Assembly (NCBI GenBank): GCA_963753485.1
Contig: CAVWCL010000008.1
Coordinates: forward strand, 310,001 to 374,000
Length of the DNA: 64,000 nucleotides
Direction: 5' to 3'
Source of the DNA: CAWDLX01 sp963753485
GTDB taxonomy: Bacteria > Actinomycetota > Actinomycetes > Mycobacteriales > Micromonosporaceae
Shown here: positions 35,528-44,780 of the stretch, piece after piece
Position numbering within the stretch: position 1 is the first letter of the stretch
How the letters are laid out: each line of letters starts with the position of its first letter
Notes under the pieces: model-generated
The model's database searches: none
Told to the model about the DNA's origin: nothing
What the model saw: the letters and a program-made list of their open reading frames with translations, nothing else
Made by a program: the position numbers and the translations under genes

Positions 35528-35863
35528 GTCGCTTCCAACTATTGCGAGAGTTGTTCACATACCCCGGGGAGGCTCTGCTCACAGTCTCGCCGAACCGTCC
35601 CCGCTGCCGGGCGCGTCCGCCGGTGCCGTTGTCATACCGTCACCTTGAGTCATTCGTCACGACGAACCCGCCCACCGAGTCAACCGTCCGCCGGTGCACC
35701 TGGTCGCGCAGGGACCGCCGCCGCGCCGGTCATTCAGCCGGAAGATGTCCTCCACCGGTGCCCGCCCGGCCAGCGGCCGGGGGCGAACGCCGCTGGCGGG
35801 TCGTAGGCCACCGACGGGCCGGGCCCGGTTGACTGCGGACGTCAGCCCTGCGTGCAATGGGGC
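35528..35863. other. Non-coding gap
   Basis: 336 bp between divergent genes. I see no gene; it presumably holds promoters for both sides, but none is clear. Confidence 0.4.
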
Positions 35864-36991
35864 ATGCTCACCCGCCGCGGCCTGCTGACCGTCGCCGGCG
35901 CCGCGTCGGCAGTGGCGCTGGCGGCGTGCACCGGCGATGACAGCGCGTCGCCGGCGCCGCCGTTGAATCCGGGCGACTGGAGCAGTGTGCGGGCCCAGTT
36001 CGCCCTCGACCCGGCGGTGGCCAACCTGGCGACCTTCGTGTTCGCCAGCCATCCGGCCGGCGTGCGGGCCGCGATCGAGCGGCACCGGGCGGCGCTGGAC
36101 AAAGATCCCACCGGCTACCTCGCCGAAGCCGAGACCGCTCTCGAGGACGCCGTCCTCGCCGCCGCGGCCACCGACCTGGCCACCCGCCCCGACCAGATCG
36201 CGCTGACCGACTCGACCACCATGGGGCTCGGGCTGCTCTACTCCGGGCTGCGTCTGGCCCCGGGCGACGAGGTGATCACGACCGAGCACGACTTCTACTC
36301 CACCCACGAGTCGCTGGCGCTGCGGGCCATCGCGGACGCCCTGGCCGCGGTGAACCGCAATCGCGCCGAGAGCGAGCGGGTGCTGCTCTGCGTCGACGGC
36401 GTTCACGGTTTCGCGGCCGAGGCGGCCACGCCGGACGAGTTGGGCTGCGACTTCCTGGTCGCCGGCTGCCACAAGTGGCTCTTCGGCCCGCGGGGCACCG
36501 GCTTCGTGTGGGGCCGGCCGGCAGCCTGGGCGCGCTATACGCCGGTGATCCCGAGCTTCAGCAACGAGGGCATTGGAGCCTGGCTCAACCGCACCCGCCC
36601 CGACGGGCCGGCGGGGAGGCTCGCGACGCCGGGCGGGTACCACAGCTTCGAGCACCGGTGGGCGCTCGCGGCGGCGTTCGAGTTGCGGGCGGCGCTCGGC
36701 CGGACCCGGGTCGCGCAGCGGACCCAGCAGCTCGCGGCGGCGCTGAAGCAGGGCCTGGCCGGCGTCTCCCGGGTACGGCTGCGGACCCCGGGCTCGCCCG
36801 AGCTCAGCGCGGGCATCGTCTGTTGCGAGCTTGACGGCATCTCGGCCCCGGCCGCCGTCGCCCGGTTGCGCAACGCCCGGGTACGGGCGAGCGCCACCCC
36901 CTACGCGACGACGTACCTGCGTTTCGGTACCAGCATCGTCAATAGCGAGTCCGATGTGGACGCAGCCGTGCGTGCGGTCCGGGATCTGTGA
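35864..36991 (+). CDS. Class V PLP-dependent aminotransferase-fold protein with Tat/lipobox signal
   Basis: The 375-residue protein resembles isopenicillin-N-epimerase/cysteine-desulfurase-like enzymes: PLP phosphate region DSTTMGLGLLYSG, VCVDGVHG-like segment (LLCVDGVHGFAAE) with the cofactor Asp, and the PLP lysine in AGCHKWLFGPRG. Unusually it starts with an export-type leader: MLTRRGLLTVAGAASAVALAAC has a twin-arginine pair and a lipobox (LAAC). ATG 35864 is used; ATG 35852 adds four residues. The next gene is a TetR regulator. Substrate unknown. Confidence 0.82.
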   Translation: MLTRRGLLTVAGAASAVALAACTGDDSASPAPPLNPGDWSSVRAQFALDPAVANLATFVFASHPAGVRAAIERHRAALDKDPTGYLAEAETALEDAVLAAAATDLATRPDQIALTDSTTMGLGLLYSGLRLAPGDEVITTEHDFYSTHESLALRAIADALAAVNRNRAESERVLLCVDGVHGFAAEAATPDELGCDFLVAGCHKWLFGPRGTGFVWGRPAAWARYTPVIPSFSNEGIGAWLNRTRPDGPAGRLATPGGYHSFEHRWALAAAFELRAALGRTRVAQRTQQLAAALKQGLAGVSRVRLRTPGSPELSAGIVCCELDGISAPAAVARLRNARVRASATPYATTYLRFGTSIVNSESDVDAAVRAVRDL

Positions 36992-37008
36992 GCCACTGGC
37001 GAGCTCGG

Positions 37009-37022
37009 TGAACGTTCGTTCA
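37009..37022. promoter_or_regulatory. Candidate TetR operator 1
   Basis: TGAACG-TT-CGTTCA is a perfect 6-bp-arm palindrome 34 bp before the TetR gene. A related site occurs at 40333-40346 before the carboxylase beta gene, supporting autoregulation plus control of the cluster. Confidence 0.6.
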
Positions 37023-37055
37023 GGCCGGCCGGCCGGCAGGGTTTAGGCTGATGGG

Positions 37056-37682
37056 ATGAGCGGCATGAGCGGCGAGCCGGCAGCCGGCGTGGCGGAGGTG
37101 GGCGGCCCCACCCGGCGTCGCTCGCGCCGCCAGGAGATTCTCGACATCGCGGTGGAGCTGTTCGCCACCCGCGGTTACCACGGCATCTCGATGGACGACA
37201 TCGGCGGGGCCGCCGGCGTGACCGGCCCGGCGCTGTATCACCACTTCGCCGGCAAGGAGGCGATGCTCGCGGCGGCGCTGACGCCGGTCAGCCAGCAACT
37301 GCTCGCCGGGGCGCGGGCAATCACGACCCAACGGCCGAGCGACCCGCGGGCCGAACTCGCCGCGCTGGTGGAGTTCCACGTCGACTTCGCGCTGACCAAC
37401 TCGGCGGTGATCGCACTGCAGCTGCACGAGCTCGCCCGACTACCGACGGAACCGCGACACGAGATCCGCCGGCTGCAGCGCCTTTACGTGGAGGAGTGGG
37501 TCGATGTGCTGACCGCCGTGCGTGCGGGCCTGCCGCGCGACGAGGCCCGGGTGCTCGCCCACGCCGCTTTCGGCCTGATGAACTCGACCCCGTTCCTCTC
37601 CGAGGAGGTGGACCGGCGGCGCTGCGCCGAGCTGCTGCGGGCGGCTACGCTCGCTTCGCTGCAGGCCCCGGTGCAACCCTGA
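37056..37682 (+). CDS. TetR-family transcriptional regulator
   Basis: The 208-residue protein has a TetR helix-turn-helix (RRQEILDIAVELFATRGYHG, then ISMDDIGGAAGVTGPALYHHF) and an all-helical ligand domain. ATG 37056 is used; ATG 37065 is possible. It is followed after 29 bp by the biotin carboxylase, so it probably represses the acyl-CoA cluster and responds to an acyl-CoA, as KstR2-like regulators do. The ligand is inferred. Confidence 0.9.
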   Translation: MSGMSGEPAAGVAEVGGPTRRRSRRQEILDIAVELFATRGYHGISMDDIGGAAGVTGPALYHHFAGKEAMLAAALTPVSQQLLAGARAITTQRPSDPRAELAALVEFHVDFALTNSAVIALQLHELARLPTEPRHEIRRLQRLYVEEWVDVLTAVRAGLPRDEARVLAHAAFGLMNSTPFLSEEVDRRRCAELLRAATLASLQAPVQP

Positions 37683-37711
37683 GCGGAGCCGCGCCCCCGG
37701 ATGGAGGTGCC

Positions 37712-39055
37712 ATGATCGAGTCCCTGCTGGTGGCGAACCGCGGGGAGATCGCCCGCCGGATCATCCGAACCGCCCGCCGGATCGGGGTGCGTACGGTCGC
37801 GGTTTACTCCGAGGCGGATGCCGGCCTTCCGTTCGTACGCGAGGCCGACGAGGCGATCCTGATCGGGCCGGCGAATCCGGCGCTGTCGTACCGCAACGCC
37901 GAGGCGGTGCTCGCGGCCGCGAAGTCGACCGGGGCCCAGGCCGTGCACCCAGGCTACGGGTTCCTGTCCGAGAACGCCGAGTTCGCCCGCGCCGTCGGGG
38001 CCAACGGGCTGGTCTGGGTCGGCCCGTCGGCCGACGCGATCGCCGCCATGGGCGACAAGATCAATGCGCGCAATCTGGTGGCGGCCGCCGGCGTCCCGGT
38101 CGCGCCCGGTACGGCGGATCCGGTGGCCGACGAGGACGCCGCGATCGCGGAGGCGGCGCAGATCGGCTTTCCGGTCATGGTGAAGGCCGCCGCCGGCGGT
38201 GGCGGCATGGGAATGGCGGCGGCCGCGGACGAGGCGGCCTTGCGCACCGAGTACTCGAAGGTTCGCGGCTTCGCCGAGCGGATGTTCGGCGACGGGTCGG
38301 TGCTCATCGAGCGCTACTTCCCGTCGGTACGCCATGTCGAGGTCCAGATCCTCGGGCTCGCCGACGGCCGCGTGGTCGCGCTCGGCGAACGGGAGTGCTC
38401 GGTGCAGCGGCGCAACCAGAAGTTGGTCGAGGAGTCCCCGTCGCCGGCCTCGATGCTCACCGCGCCGCGACGGGCGGCGCTGCTCGCCGCGGCGGTGCGG
38501 GCCGGGGAAGCGGTGGCGTACCGCAACGCCGGCACGGTCGAGTGCCTGCTCGACCCGACCACCGGCGACTTCTTCTTCCTGGAGATGAACACCCGGCTGC
38601 AGGTTGAGCATCCGGTGACCGAGTCGGTCTTCGGCGTGGACCTGGTCGAGGAGCAGTTGCGGGTGGCCTCGGCTCTGCCGGTGACCTTCGATCCAGCGGC
38701 GTTGGTCGCCCGCGGGCACGCGATCGAGTTCCGGATCAACGCGGAGGACCCGCGGCGTTTCCTGCCCGGTCCCGGTGCGATCACGGCCTGGGTCGAGCCC
38801 ACCGGAGCGGGGGTACGGGTGGACGCTGGCTACGGCCCGCAGACGACGGTCAGCCCGAACTACGACTCGTTGATGGCCAAGCTCATCATCTCCGGCGCCG
38901 ACCGCGCCGAGGTGCTCGACCGGGCGCGGGCCGCGGTGGCCGGGTTCGAGATCGCGGGCCCGAAGTGCAATCTGCCCTTCTTCGCCGAGTTGCTCGACAA
39001 TGACGAGTTTCGCTCCGGCGACTACGACACCGGGCTGGTGGGTCGCATGCGCTGA
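37712..39055 (+). CDS. Biotin carboxylase subunit of an acyl-CoA carboxylase
   Basis: The 447-residue protein begins MIESLLVANRGEIARRI and has ATP-grasp motifs (VKAAAGGGGMGMA, RHVEVQILG, GERECSVQRRNQK, FFLEMNTRLQVEHPVTE). It carboxylates biotin using ATP and bicarbonate. It ends after the carboxylase C domain and lacks the fused biotin-carrier domain of actinobacterial alpha subunits such as AccA1 to AccA3 (about 600-660 residues). No small carrier gene is present in this cluster, so the carrier must come from elsewhere. GGAGGTG precedes ATG 37712. Confidence 0.92.
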   Translation: MIESLLVANRGEIARRIIRTARRIGVRTVAVYSEADAGLPFVREADEAILIGPANPALSYRNAEAVLAAAKSTGAQAVHPGYGFLSENAEFARAVGANGLVWVGPSADAIAAMGDKINARNLVAAAGVPVAPGTADPVADEDAAIAEAAQIGFPVMVKAAAGGGGMGMAAAADEAALRTEYSKVRGFAERMFGDGSVLIERYFPSVRHVEVQILGLADGRVVALGERECSVQRRNQKLVEESPSPASMLTAPRRAALLAAAVRAGEAVAYRNAGTVECLLDPTTGDFFFLEMNTRLQVEHPVTESVFGVDLVEEQLRVASALPVTFDPAALVARGHAIEFRINAEDPRRFLPGPGAITAWVEPTGAGVRVDAGYGPQTTVSPNYDSLMAKLIISGADRAEVLDRARAAVAGFEIAGPKCNLPFFAELLDNDEFRSGDYDTGLVGRMR

Positions 39056-39108
39056 GCCGTAGTCATTGCCGGCGGGCGCTGAGCCGGTTCCGATTGCAGG
39101 AGGGGTAG

Positions 39109-40044
39109 ATGGCCGAGTGGCCGCCGCGGGTGAGCATCCGCGAGGTTGGCCCGCGCGACGGGCTGCAGAACGAGGATCCGGTGCCGACCGAGGCGAAGGT
39201 CCGGCTCCTCGACGCGCTGAGCGCCACCGGAGTGGGCCGCATCGAGGCGGTGAGCTTCGTGCATCCGAAGGCGATCCCGCAGATGGCCGACGCGGACGCG
39301 GTCTGGGCGGCGGCGGTGAAGGCGCCGGGGGTGCGCTACTGCGCGCTCGTGCCGAACTCGCGTGGCGCGCGACGGGCGCTGGCTGCCGGCTTCCGGGAGG
39401 TGGAGGTCGTGGTCTCCGCCTCCGACACGCACAACCGGCACAATGTGAACCGGTCTACCGCCGAGTCGCTCGACGATATTGCCGGCCTGATCGGCGAGGT
39501 GCACGCCGCCGGCGCGACCGGCGAAGTGATCATCTCGACCAGCTTCGGGTGCCCGTACGAGGGCGACATCGCGCCGGAGCGGGTCGCCCAGGTGGTCGAC
39601 CGGGTCCTCGCCGACGGGGCGGACCGGGTGGCCTTCGGGGACACCACCGGCATGGCCACGCCCCGGCGGGTACGCGACGTGCTCGAGCTGGTCCGACCGC
39701 GCCATCCGCAGGTCCCGATGCTGTTGCATTTCCACAACACCCGGGGCACCGCGTTGGCGAACATCCTCACCGGGCTGGAGTGGGGCATCACCGAATACGA
39801 CGCGAGCGTCGGCGGGCTCGGCGGTTGCCCGTACGCCCCCGGCGCCAGCGGCAACGTGGCCACCGAGGAGGTGGTGCACATGCTCGCGGACATGGGCATC
39901 GAGACCGGGATCGACCTGGCCGCCCTCATCGACGCGGCCCGGCTGGCTCAGGAGATCGTCGGGCGCCGGCTGGACAGCGGTGTGCTGCGGGCCGGACCAC
40001 GGATCCCGGCCGGTCATGGTGATCGAACTGTAACCACGGCGTGA
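39109..40044 (+). CDS. Hydroxymethylglutaryl-CoA lyase
   Basis: The 311-residue TIM-barrel enzyme splits HMG-CoA to acetyl-CoA and acetoacetate, the last step of leucine breakdown. Motifs: IREVGPRDGLQNE, DTTGMATP, LHFHNTRGTALAN and the signature GGLGGCPYAPGASGN with the catalytic cysteine. GGAGGGG lies before ATG 39109. It is 53 bp downstream of the biotin carboxylase, and a terminator follows. Confidence 0.95.
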   Translation: MAEWPPRVSIREVGPRDGLQNEDPVPTEAKVRLLDALSATGVGRIEAVSFVHPKAIPQMADADAVWAAAVKAPGVRYCALVPNSRGARRALAAGFREVEVVVSASDTHNRHNVNRSTAESLDDIAGLIGEVHAAGATGEVIISTSFGCPYEGDIAPERVAQVVDRVLADGADRVAFGDTTGMATPRRVRDVLELVRPRHPQVPMLLHFHNTRGTALANILTGLEWGITEYDASVGGLGGCPYAPGASGNVATEEVVHMLADMGIETGIDLAALIDAARLAQEIVGRRLDSGVLRAGPRIPAGHGDRTVTTA

Positions 40045-40167
40045 CCATTTGAGCAGCCCACGGCGGCCGGGGACCCGATAGCTTCACCTGTCGACGCCGC
40101 CGACCATTCGGCTCACGCCGCACCGCGTGGGAGAGACAACCTCATGCGGCCGGCGTTCATATAGATA

Positions 40168-40196
40168 GAAAGGCCCGGCCCCCGGCCGGGCCTTTC
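40168..40196. terminator. Strong bidirectional hairpin after HMG-CoA lyase
   Basis: GAAAGGCCCGGC (40168-40179) and GCCGGGCCTTTC (40185-40196) form a perfect 12-bp stem with a short C/G loop. It ends the TetR-HMG-CoA lyase transcript. The remaining gap 40045-40404 has the operator at 40333 and no gene. Confidence 0.88.
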
Positions 40197-40332
40197 TGCC
40201 TCAGCGCGGCCCCGGCCGGACCTTTCAGGGGCACCCCGGTCCTGGGCCGCGCCGCGCCCAGGGTGTGCTCACCACCCGTACCGGTGAAGAACGGTGGGTC
40301 GGGGTGTGCGGCGCCCATCTCGGTGCGCTAAC

Positions 40333-40346
40333 CTAACGATCGTTCA
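40333..40346. promoter_or_regulatory. Candidate TetR operator 2
   Basis: CTAACG-AT-CGTTCA shares AACG-NN-CGTTCA with the palindrome at 37009-37022, losing symmetry only at the two outer left bases. It lies 59 bp before the carboxylase beta start. Confidence 0.55.
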
Positions 40347-40404
40347 GGTGGTCTGCGGTCGGACGCCGGCGGGAGAGGCTGAACGCAGACGGGAGAGGGG
40401 CACG

Positions 40405-41934
40405 GTGTCACTCGACGAAGAGGCGCTGGAACAGCTGCGCAAGCGGGTGGTGGCTGGCGGGGCCGAGCGCTACCACGCGGCCAACGCGGCCAAGGGCAAG
40501 CTGTTCGCCCGGCAGCGCATCGCGCTGCTCGTCGACGAGGGCTCCTTCGTGGAGGACGGGCTGCTCGCCAACGCTCTCGCCGAAGGGCTGCCGGCCGACG
40601 GGGTCGTGACCGGTTCGGCGACGGTGGACGGTCGAGGAGTCTGCCTGATGGCGAACGACTCCACGGTCAAGGCCGGCTCCTGGGGGGCGCGCACCGTCGA
40701 GAAGATCATCCGGATCATCGAGCGCGCCTACACCGATGGCCTGCCCATGGTCTATCTGGTCGACTCGGCCGGCGCCCGGATCACCGACCAAGTCGATCTG
40801 TTCCCGGGGCGGCGGGGCGCCGGAAAGATCTTCTGGAACCAGGTGCGGGCCTCCGGCTCCGTCCCGCAGGTGTGTGCGCTCTTCGGACCGTCGGCGGCCG
40901 GCGGGGCCTACATTCCGGCCTTCTGTGACGTCGTGGCGATGGTCGAGGGCAACGCCTCCATGTACCTGGGCTCGGACCGCATGGTCGAGATGGTGACCGG
41001 CGAAAAGACCACCCTGGAGGCGATGGGCGGCGCCCGGGTCCACTGTGCTGAGTCCGGCGTCGGCCACTTCCTGTGCCGCAGCGAGGCGGAGGCGCTCGAG
41101 GTGGTGCGCAGGTACCTGTCGTACCTGCCGTCGAACTGGCAGGGCCGCCCGCCCCGGCGGGAACCGGTCGAGCCGGCACCGGTGGACCTCGCGGCGCTGG
41201 TGCCGGCGAGCGAACGGCAGGCGTTCGACATGCGCCGGTTCGTCAAGGGCCTGCTGGACGCGGATACCTACTTCGAGATCCAGGCGCTCTGGGCCCGGGA
41301 GGTCACCGTCGGGTTCGGCCGCCTCGATGGCGAGGTGGTCGGGGTGGTCGCGAACAACTCCCTGCACAAGGGGGGTGTGCTCTTCGTCGACTCGGCCGAC
41401 AAGGCCACCCGGTTCGTGCAGCTCTGCGACGCCTTCAACGTCGCGCTGCTCTTCCTCTCCGACGTACCCGGGTTCATGGTCGGCGCGGCGGTGGAGAAGC
41501 AGGGGATCATCCGGCATGGAGCGAAGATGATCACGGCCATCGCCGAGGCGACCGTGCCCAAGATCTGTGTGGTGGTACGCAAGGCGTACGGCGCCGGCCT
41601 CTACGCGATGGCCGGGCCGGGTTTCGAGCCGGACGCCACGATCGCGTTGCCGACTGCGAAGATCGCGGTGATGGGCGCTGAGGCGGCGGTCAACGCCGTC
41701 TACGCCAACAAGATCGCCGCGATCGCCGACGTAACCGCCCGGGCTGAATTCGTGACCGGCAAGCGCGAGGAGTACGAGCGAGATATCGACATCGTGCACC
41801 TGGCCAGTGAGCTCGTCGTCGACGCGGTGGTCGAGCCGGCCGGTCTGCGCCCCGAACTGGTGCGTCGGTTCGCCCAGGCCCGCGGGCGCGATCGGCACTT
41901 CTCCCGCCGCCGCCACGGCGTCACCCCCGTCTGA
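40405..41934 (+). CDS. Acyl-CoA carboxylase beta (carboxyltransferase) subunit
   Basis: The 509-residue subunit transfers CO2 from carboxybiotin to an acyl-CoA. The two crotonase-like halves show DSAGARITDQ, FGPSAAGGAYIPAFCD and LFLSDVPGFMVG with AYGAGLYAMAG. In this context (HMG-CoA lyase, acyl-CoA dehydrogenase) methylcrotonyl-CoA is a plausible substrate. GTG 40405 follows GGGAGAGGGG; an upstream extension covers the operator and is rejected. Confidence 0.92.
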   Translation: MSLDEEALEQLRKRVVAGGAERYHAANAAKGKLFARQRIALLVDEGSFVEDGLLANALAEGLPADGVVTGSATVDGRGVCLMANDSTVKAGSWGARTVEKIIRIIERAYTDGLPMVYLVDSAGARITDQVDLFPGRRGAGKIFWNQVRASGSVPQVCALFGPSAAGGAYIPAFCDVVAMVEGNASMYLGSDRMVEMVTGEKTTLEAMGGARVHCAESGVGHFLCRSEAEALEVVRRYLSYLPSNWQGRPPRREPVEPAPVDLAALVPASERQAFDMRRFVKGLLDADTYFEIQALWAREVTVGFGRLDGEVVGVVANNSLHKGGVLFVDSADKATRFVQLCDAFNVALLFLSDVPGFMVGAAVEKQGIIRHGAKMITAIAEATVPKICVVVRKAYGAGLYAMAGPGFEPDATIALPTAKIAVMGAEAAVNAVYANKIAAIADVTARAEFVTGKREEYERDIDIVHLASELVVDAVVEPAGLRPELVRRFAQARGRDRHFSRRRHGVTPV

Positions 41935-41960
41935 GTCACGTCATCACCTGAGAGGTCACG

Positions 41961-43106
41961 ATGCTCACCGAGGAGCAGGAAGCACTGCGCGAGACGGTCG
42001 CAGATTTTGCCCGCGAGGTGGTTGCTCCGGTGATCGCCGAGCACTACCAGAACCACACCTTCCCGTACGAGATCATCCGGCAGATGGGGAAGATCGGCCT
42101 CTTCGGCCTGCCGTTCGGGACCGAGGTCGGCGGCATGGGTGGCGACTACTTCGCCCTCTGCCTCGCGATCGAGGAGCTGGCCCGGGTCGACTCGAGCGTG
42201 GCCATCACGCTCGAGGCCGCGGTGTCGCTCGGGGCGATGCCGATCTACCGGTTCGGCACCCGGCAACAGAAGGAGCAATGGCTTCCCCGGCTGGTGACGG
42301 GTGAAGCGTTGGCCGCGTTCGGTCTGACCGAGCCCGGCTTCGGCTCCGATGCCGGTGGCGCCCAGACCCGGGCGGTGCTCGACGACCGTACCGACGAATG
42401 GGTCATCAACGGCACCAAGGCATTCATCACCAACTCCGGCACGGAGATCACCACGGTGGTGGCGGTGGCGGCGGTCACCGGGCAGGGGCCGAAGGGGCGC
42501 AAGGAGATCTCCACCATCCTGGTTCCGTCCGGAACACCGGGGTTCTCGGTCCAGCCGGGCTACTCCAAGGTGGGCTGGTGCGCCTCCGACACCCATGAGC
42601 TCAGCTTCGACGATGTGCGGGTGCCCGCGGCCAACCTGCTCGGCGACCGCGGCCGCGGCTTCGCCCAGTTCCTGCGCACCCTCGACGAAGGTCGGGTGGC
42701 GATCGCCGCCCTCGCGACCGGCCTGGCCCAGGGTTGCGTGGACGAATCAGTGCGCTACGCGACGCAGCGGCAAGCGTTCGGCCGATCGATCGGCGACTTC
42801 CAGGCTGTCCAGTTCATGATTGCCGATATGCAGACCCGGGCGCACACGGCCCGGCTCGCCTGGCACGACGCGGCTGGCCGGTTGGTGCGGGGCGAGGAGT
42901 TCAAGCAGCAGGCGGCGATGGCGAAGCTGTACGCCAGCGAGATCGCGGTCACCAACGCCCGCGATGCCACCCAGGTTCACGGCGCCTACGGCTTCATGAA
43001 CGAGTTCCCGGTCGCTCGATTCTGGCGGGACGCCAAGGTGCTCGAGATCGGCGAAGGCACCTCCGAGGTCCAGCGGATGATCATCGCGCGCGGACTTGGC
43101 CTGTGA
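41961..43106 (+). CDS. Acyl-CoA dehydrogenase
   Basis: The 381-residue FAD enzyme oxidises an acyl-CoA to the 2-enoyl-CoA. Signatures: FGLTEPGFGSDAGG, GTKAFITNSG, QAFGRSIGDFQAVQ, HGAYGFMNEFPVAR and LEIGEGTSEVQRMIIAR. GAGAGGT precedes ATG 41961, 26 bp after the carboxylase. Isovaleryl-CoA or another short branched substrate is likely from context. No enoyl-CoA hydratase is present to complete the leucine route. Confidence 0.93.
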   Translation: MLTEEQEALRETVADFAREVVAPVIAEHYQNHTFPYEIIRQMGKIGLFGLPFGTEVGGMGGDYFALCLAIEELARVDSSVAITLEAAVSLGAMPIYRFGTRQQKEQWLPRLVTGEALAAFGLTEPGFGSDAGGAQTRAVLDDRTDEWVINGTKAFITNSGTEITTVVAVAAVTGQGPKGRKEISTILVPSGTPGFSVQPGYSKVGWCASDTHELSFDDVRVPAANLLGDRGRGFAQFLRTLDEGRVAIAALATGLAQGCVDESVRYATQRQAFGRSIGDFQAVQFMIADMQTRAHTARLAWHDAAGRLVRGEEFKQQAAMAKLYASEIAVTNARDATQVHGAYGFMNEFPVARFWRDAKVLEIGEGTSEVQRMIIARGLGL

Positions 43107-43209
43107 TTGTCGCAGCGGTCAAGCGGTCTGTCGGGAACTGACCACCGCTGCGGTCGCGAGGCCGACCCAGCGATGCCACGAGTGGACGACGGTGCGTACC
43201 GTCGGATTC

Positions 43210-44757
43210 GTGTCACCCGATCGATTACCGCCGTTCGCTGTGCTTCTGCGCGAGTTTCGTCGGGGAGCCGGACTGACCCAGGAGGAGCTGGCCCGGGCCG
43301 CCGGCGTCGGGGTACGTACGTTGCGGGATCTGGAGACCGGTCGGGCCACCCGGCCGCAGCGGTCAACGGTCGAGTTGCTGGCGACGGCGCTCGAGCTGGT
43401 GGGTGCCGGCCGGGAGGACTTCCTGGAGGCCGCTCGAGGGCGGGCGGCCCGGCGCACCGCCGCCGTCGCCACGGCCCCCCTGCGGCCGGTGCCGCCGCTG
43501 GTCGGCCGGGACGACCTGGTGCGCGACATCGCGGCGCTGCTCGATGTCGCCCCGATGGTGACCCTGGTCGGGCTGGCCGGGATCGGCAAGACTGTGCTCG
43601 CGTTGACCGTCGGCCACCAGGTCGGCCCGCGGTTTCCGGGTGGCGTAGGCGGCCTGGCCATCACCGAGGCCTCCACCGAGGCCGAGATCGTCGCCTCGGC
43701 GATGTCCGCCCTGCGGGTACGGCGGGTGACCGAGCTGGCCGCCCGATTCCAGGCCGGCCCCACGCTGCTGCTGTTCGACGGCGCCGACCGCAGTCCGAAG
43801 CACGCCGCGGCGGCGTGGGAGCGGCTGCGCGGGTACGGTCCGCAGGTGCACGTCCTGGCCACCAGCCGCCACCCGCTCGGCGTACCGGAGGAGCACGAGT
43901 GGCCGGTGCCGCCCCTGGACATGCCGCCGCCAACCGCGCAGGGCGAGGCGGTCTTCGAGTTCGCCGCGACCAGACTCTTCGTCGAGCGGCTGCGTCGGGT
44001 CCGGCGGCACCCGATCGGGTTGGCCGAGGCGGAGATCCTGGGCGCACTGGTGCGGCGGCTTGGTGGCGTGCCCTTGGCTCTGGAGCTGGCCGCCGCCCGG
44101 GGTCGGGTGCTCGAGCTGGGCGAGATCCTGGCCCGCTGTGAAGACGATGCCAGCGACGGGGAACCGGCCGGCCACCAGCTGCGCTCGGCCGTGCGGGCGA
44201 GCTGGGACCTGCTCTCGCCGGCCGAGCAGGCGTGCCTGTGCTCGCTGGCGACCCTGCAGTGGCGTTGGTCGATCGATCTGGCCGAGGAGATCCTCGCGGG
44301 CACCGCACCCGGCGTCGACGTGGTCGCCCTCGTGGATCGGTTGGTCGCGTTGGGTCTGGTGAGCCAGCGGGCGGACTCGACAGAGCCACGCTTCTGGCTG
44401 CTCGACGCGGTTCGGGAGCTCGCCCTGGAGCGCGCGGCGGCGCAGGGCACCCTGCCGGCGGCCAGAGATCGGCACGCGGTGGTGATGGCTGCGTTGGCCG
44501 CTCGGACAACGGCCGCGCTCACCCGCGGTGATGCCGGTGCGGCCGAGCGCCGCCTCGACGGTCTCGTGCCTGATCTCTATGCGGCGATGGAACACCTGCG
44601 CCAGCGCACGAGCGGCGCCCCCGGTGGCCCGGTCGATGATCTCCGCGCGGAACTTGAGCATTGCCAGGCCATCCTGCGCAACAGTTCGCTGCGGTGGCAC
44701 GACCTGAGGGGTCTCGCGCCGGAGGAGGCCGCGCCGGGGCCGACGACGGCGAGCTAG
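43210..44757 (+). CDS. XRE helix-turn-helix plus NB-ARC-type ATPase regulator
   Basis: The 515-residue protein has an N-terminal helix-turn-helix (FAVLLREFRRGAGLTQEELA, then GVGVRTLRDLETG), and an NB-ARC/STAND-like NTPase with Walker A VGLAGIGKTVLAL, Walker B LLLFDGAD and RRLGGVPLALELAAARG. STAND proteins act as signal-triggered switches. It ends soon after the winged-helix part and lacks the long TPR sensor array usual in this group. GTG 43210 is the likely start; the frame begins within the dehydrogenase. Target genes unknown. Confidence 0.82.
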   Translation: MSPDRLPPFAVLLREFRRGAGLTQEELARAAGVGVRTLRDLETGRATRPQRSTVELLATALELVGAGREDFLEAARGRAARRTAAVATAPLRPVPPLVGRDDLVRDIAALLDVAPMVTLVGLAGIGKTVLALTVGHQVGPRFPGGVGGLAITEASTEAEIVASAMSALRVRRVTELAARFQAGPTLLLFDGADRSPKHAAAAWERLRGYGPQVHVLATSRHPLGVPEEHEWPVPPLDMPPPTAQGEAVFEFAATRLFVERLRRVRRHPIGLAEAEILGALVRRLGGVPLALELAAARGRVLELGEILARCEDDASDGEPAGHQLRSAVRASWDLLSPAEQACLCSLATLQWRWSIDLAEEILAGTAPGVDVVALVDRLVALGLVSQRADSTEPRFWLLDAVRELALERAAAQGTLPAARDRHAVVMAALAARTTAALTRGDAGAAERRLDGLVPDLYAAMEHLRQRTSGAPGGPVDDLRAELEHCQAILRNSSLRWHDLRGLAPEEAAPGPTTAS

Positions 44758-44780
44758 GGCACACAGTCGCGGAGATGGCC

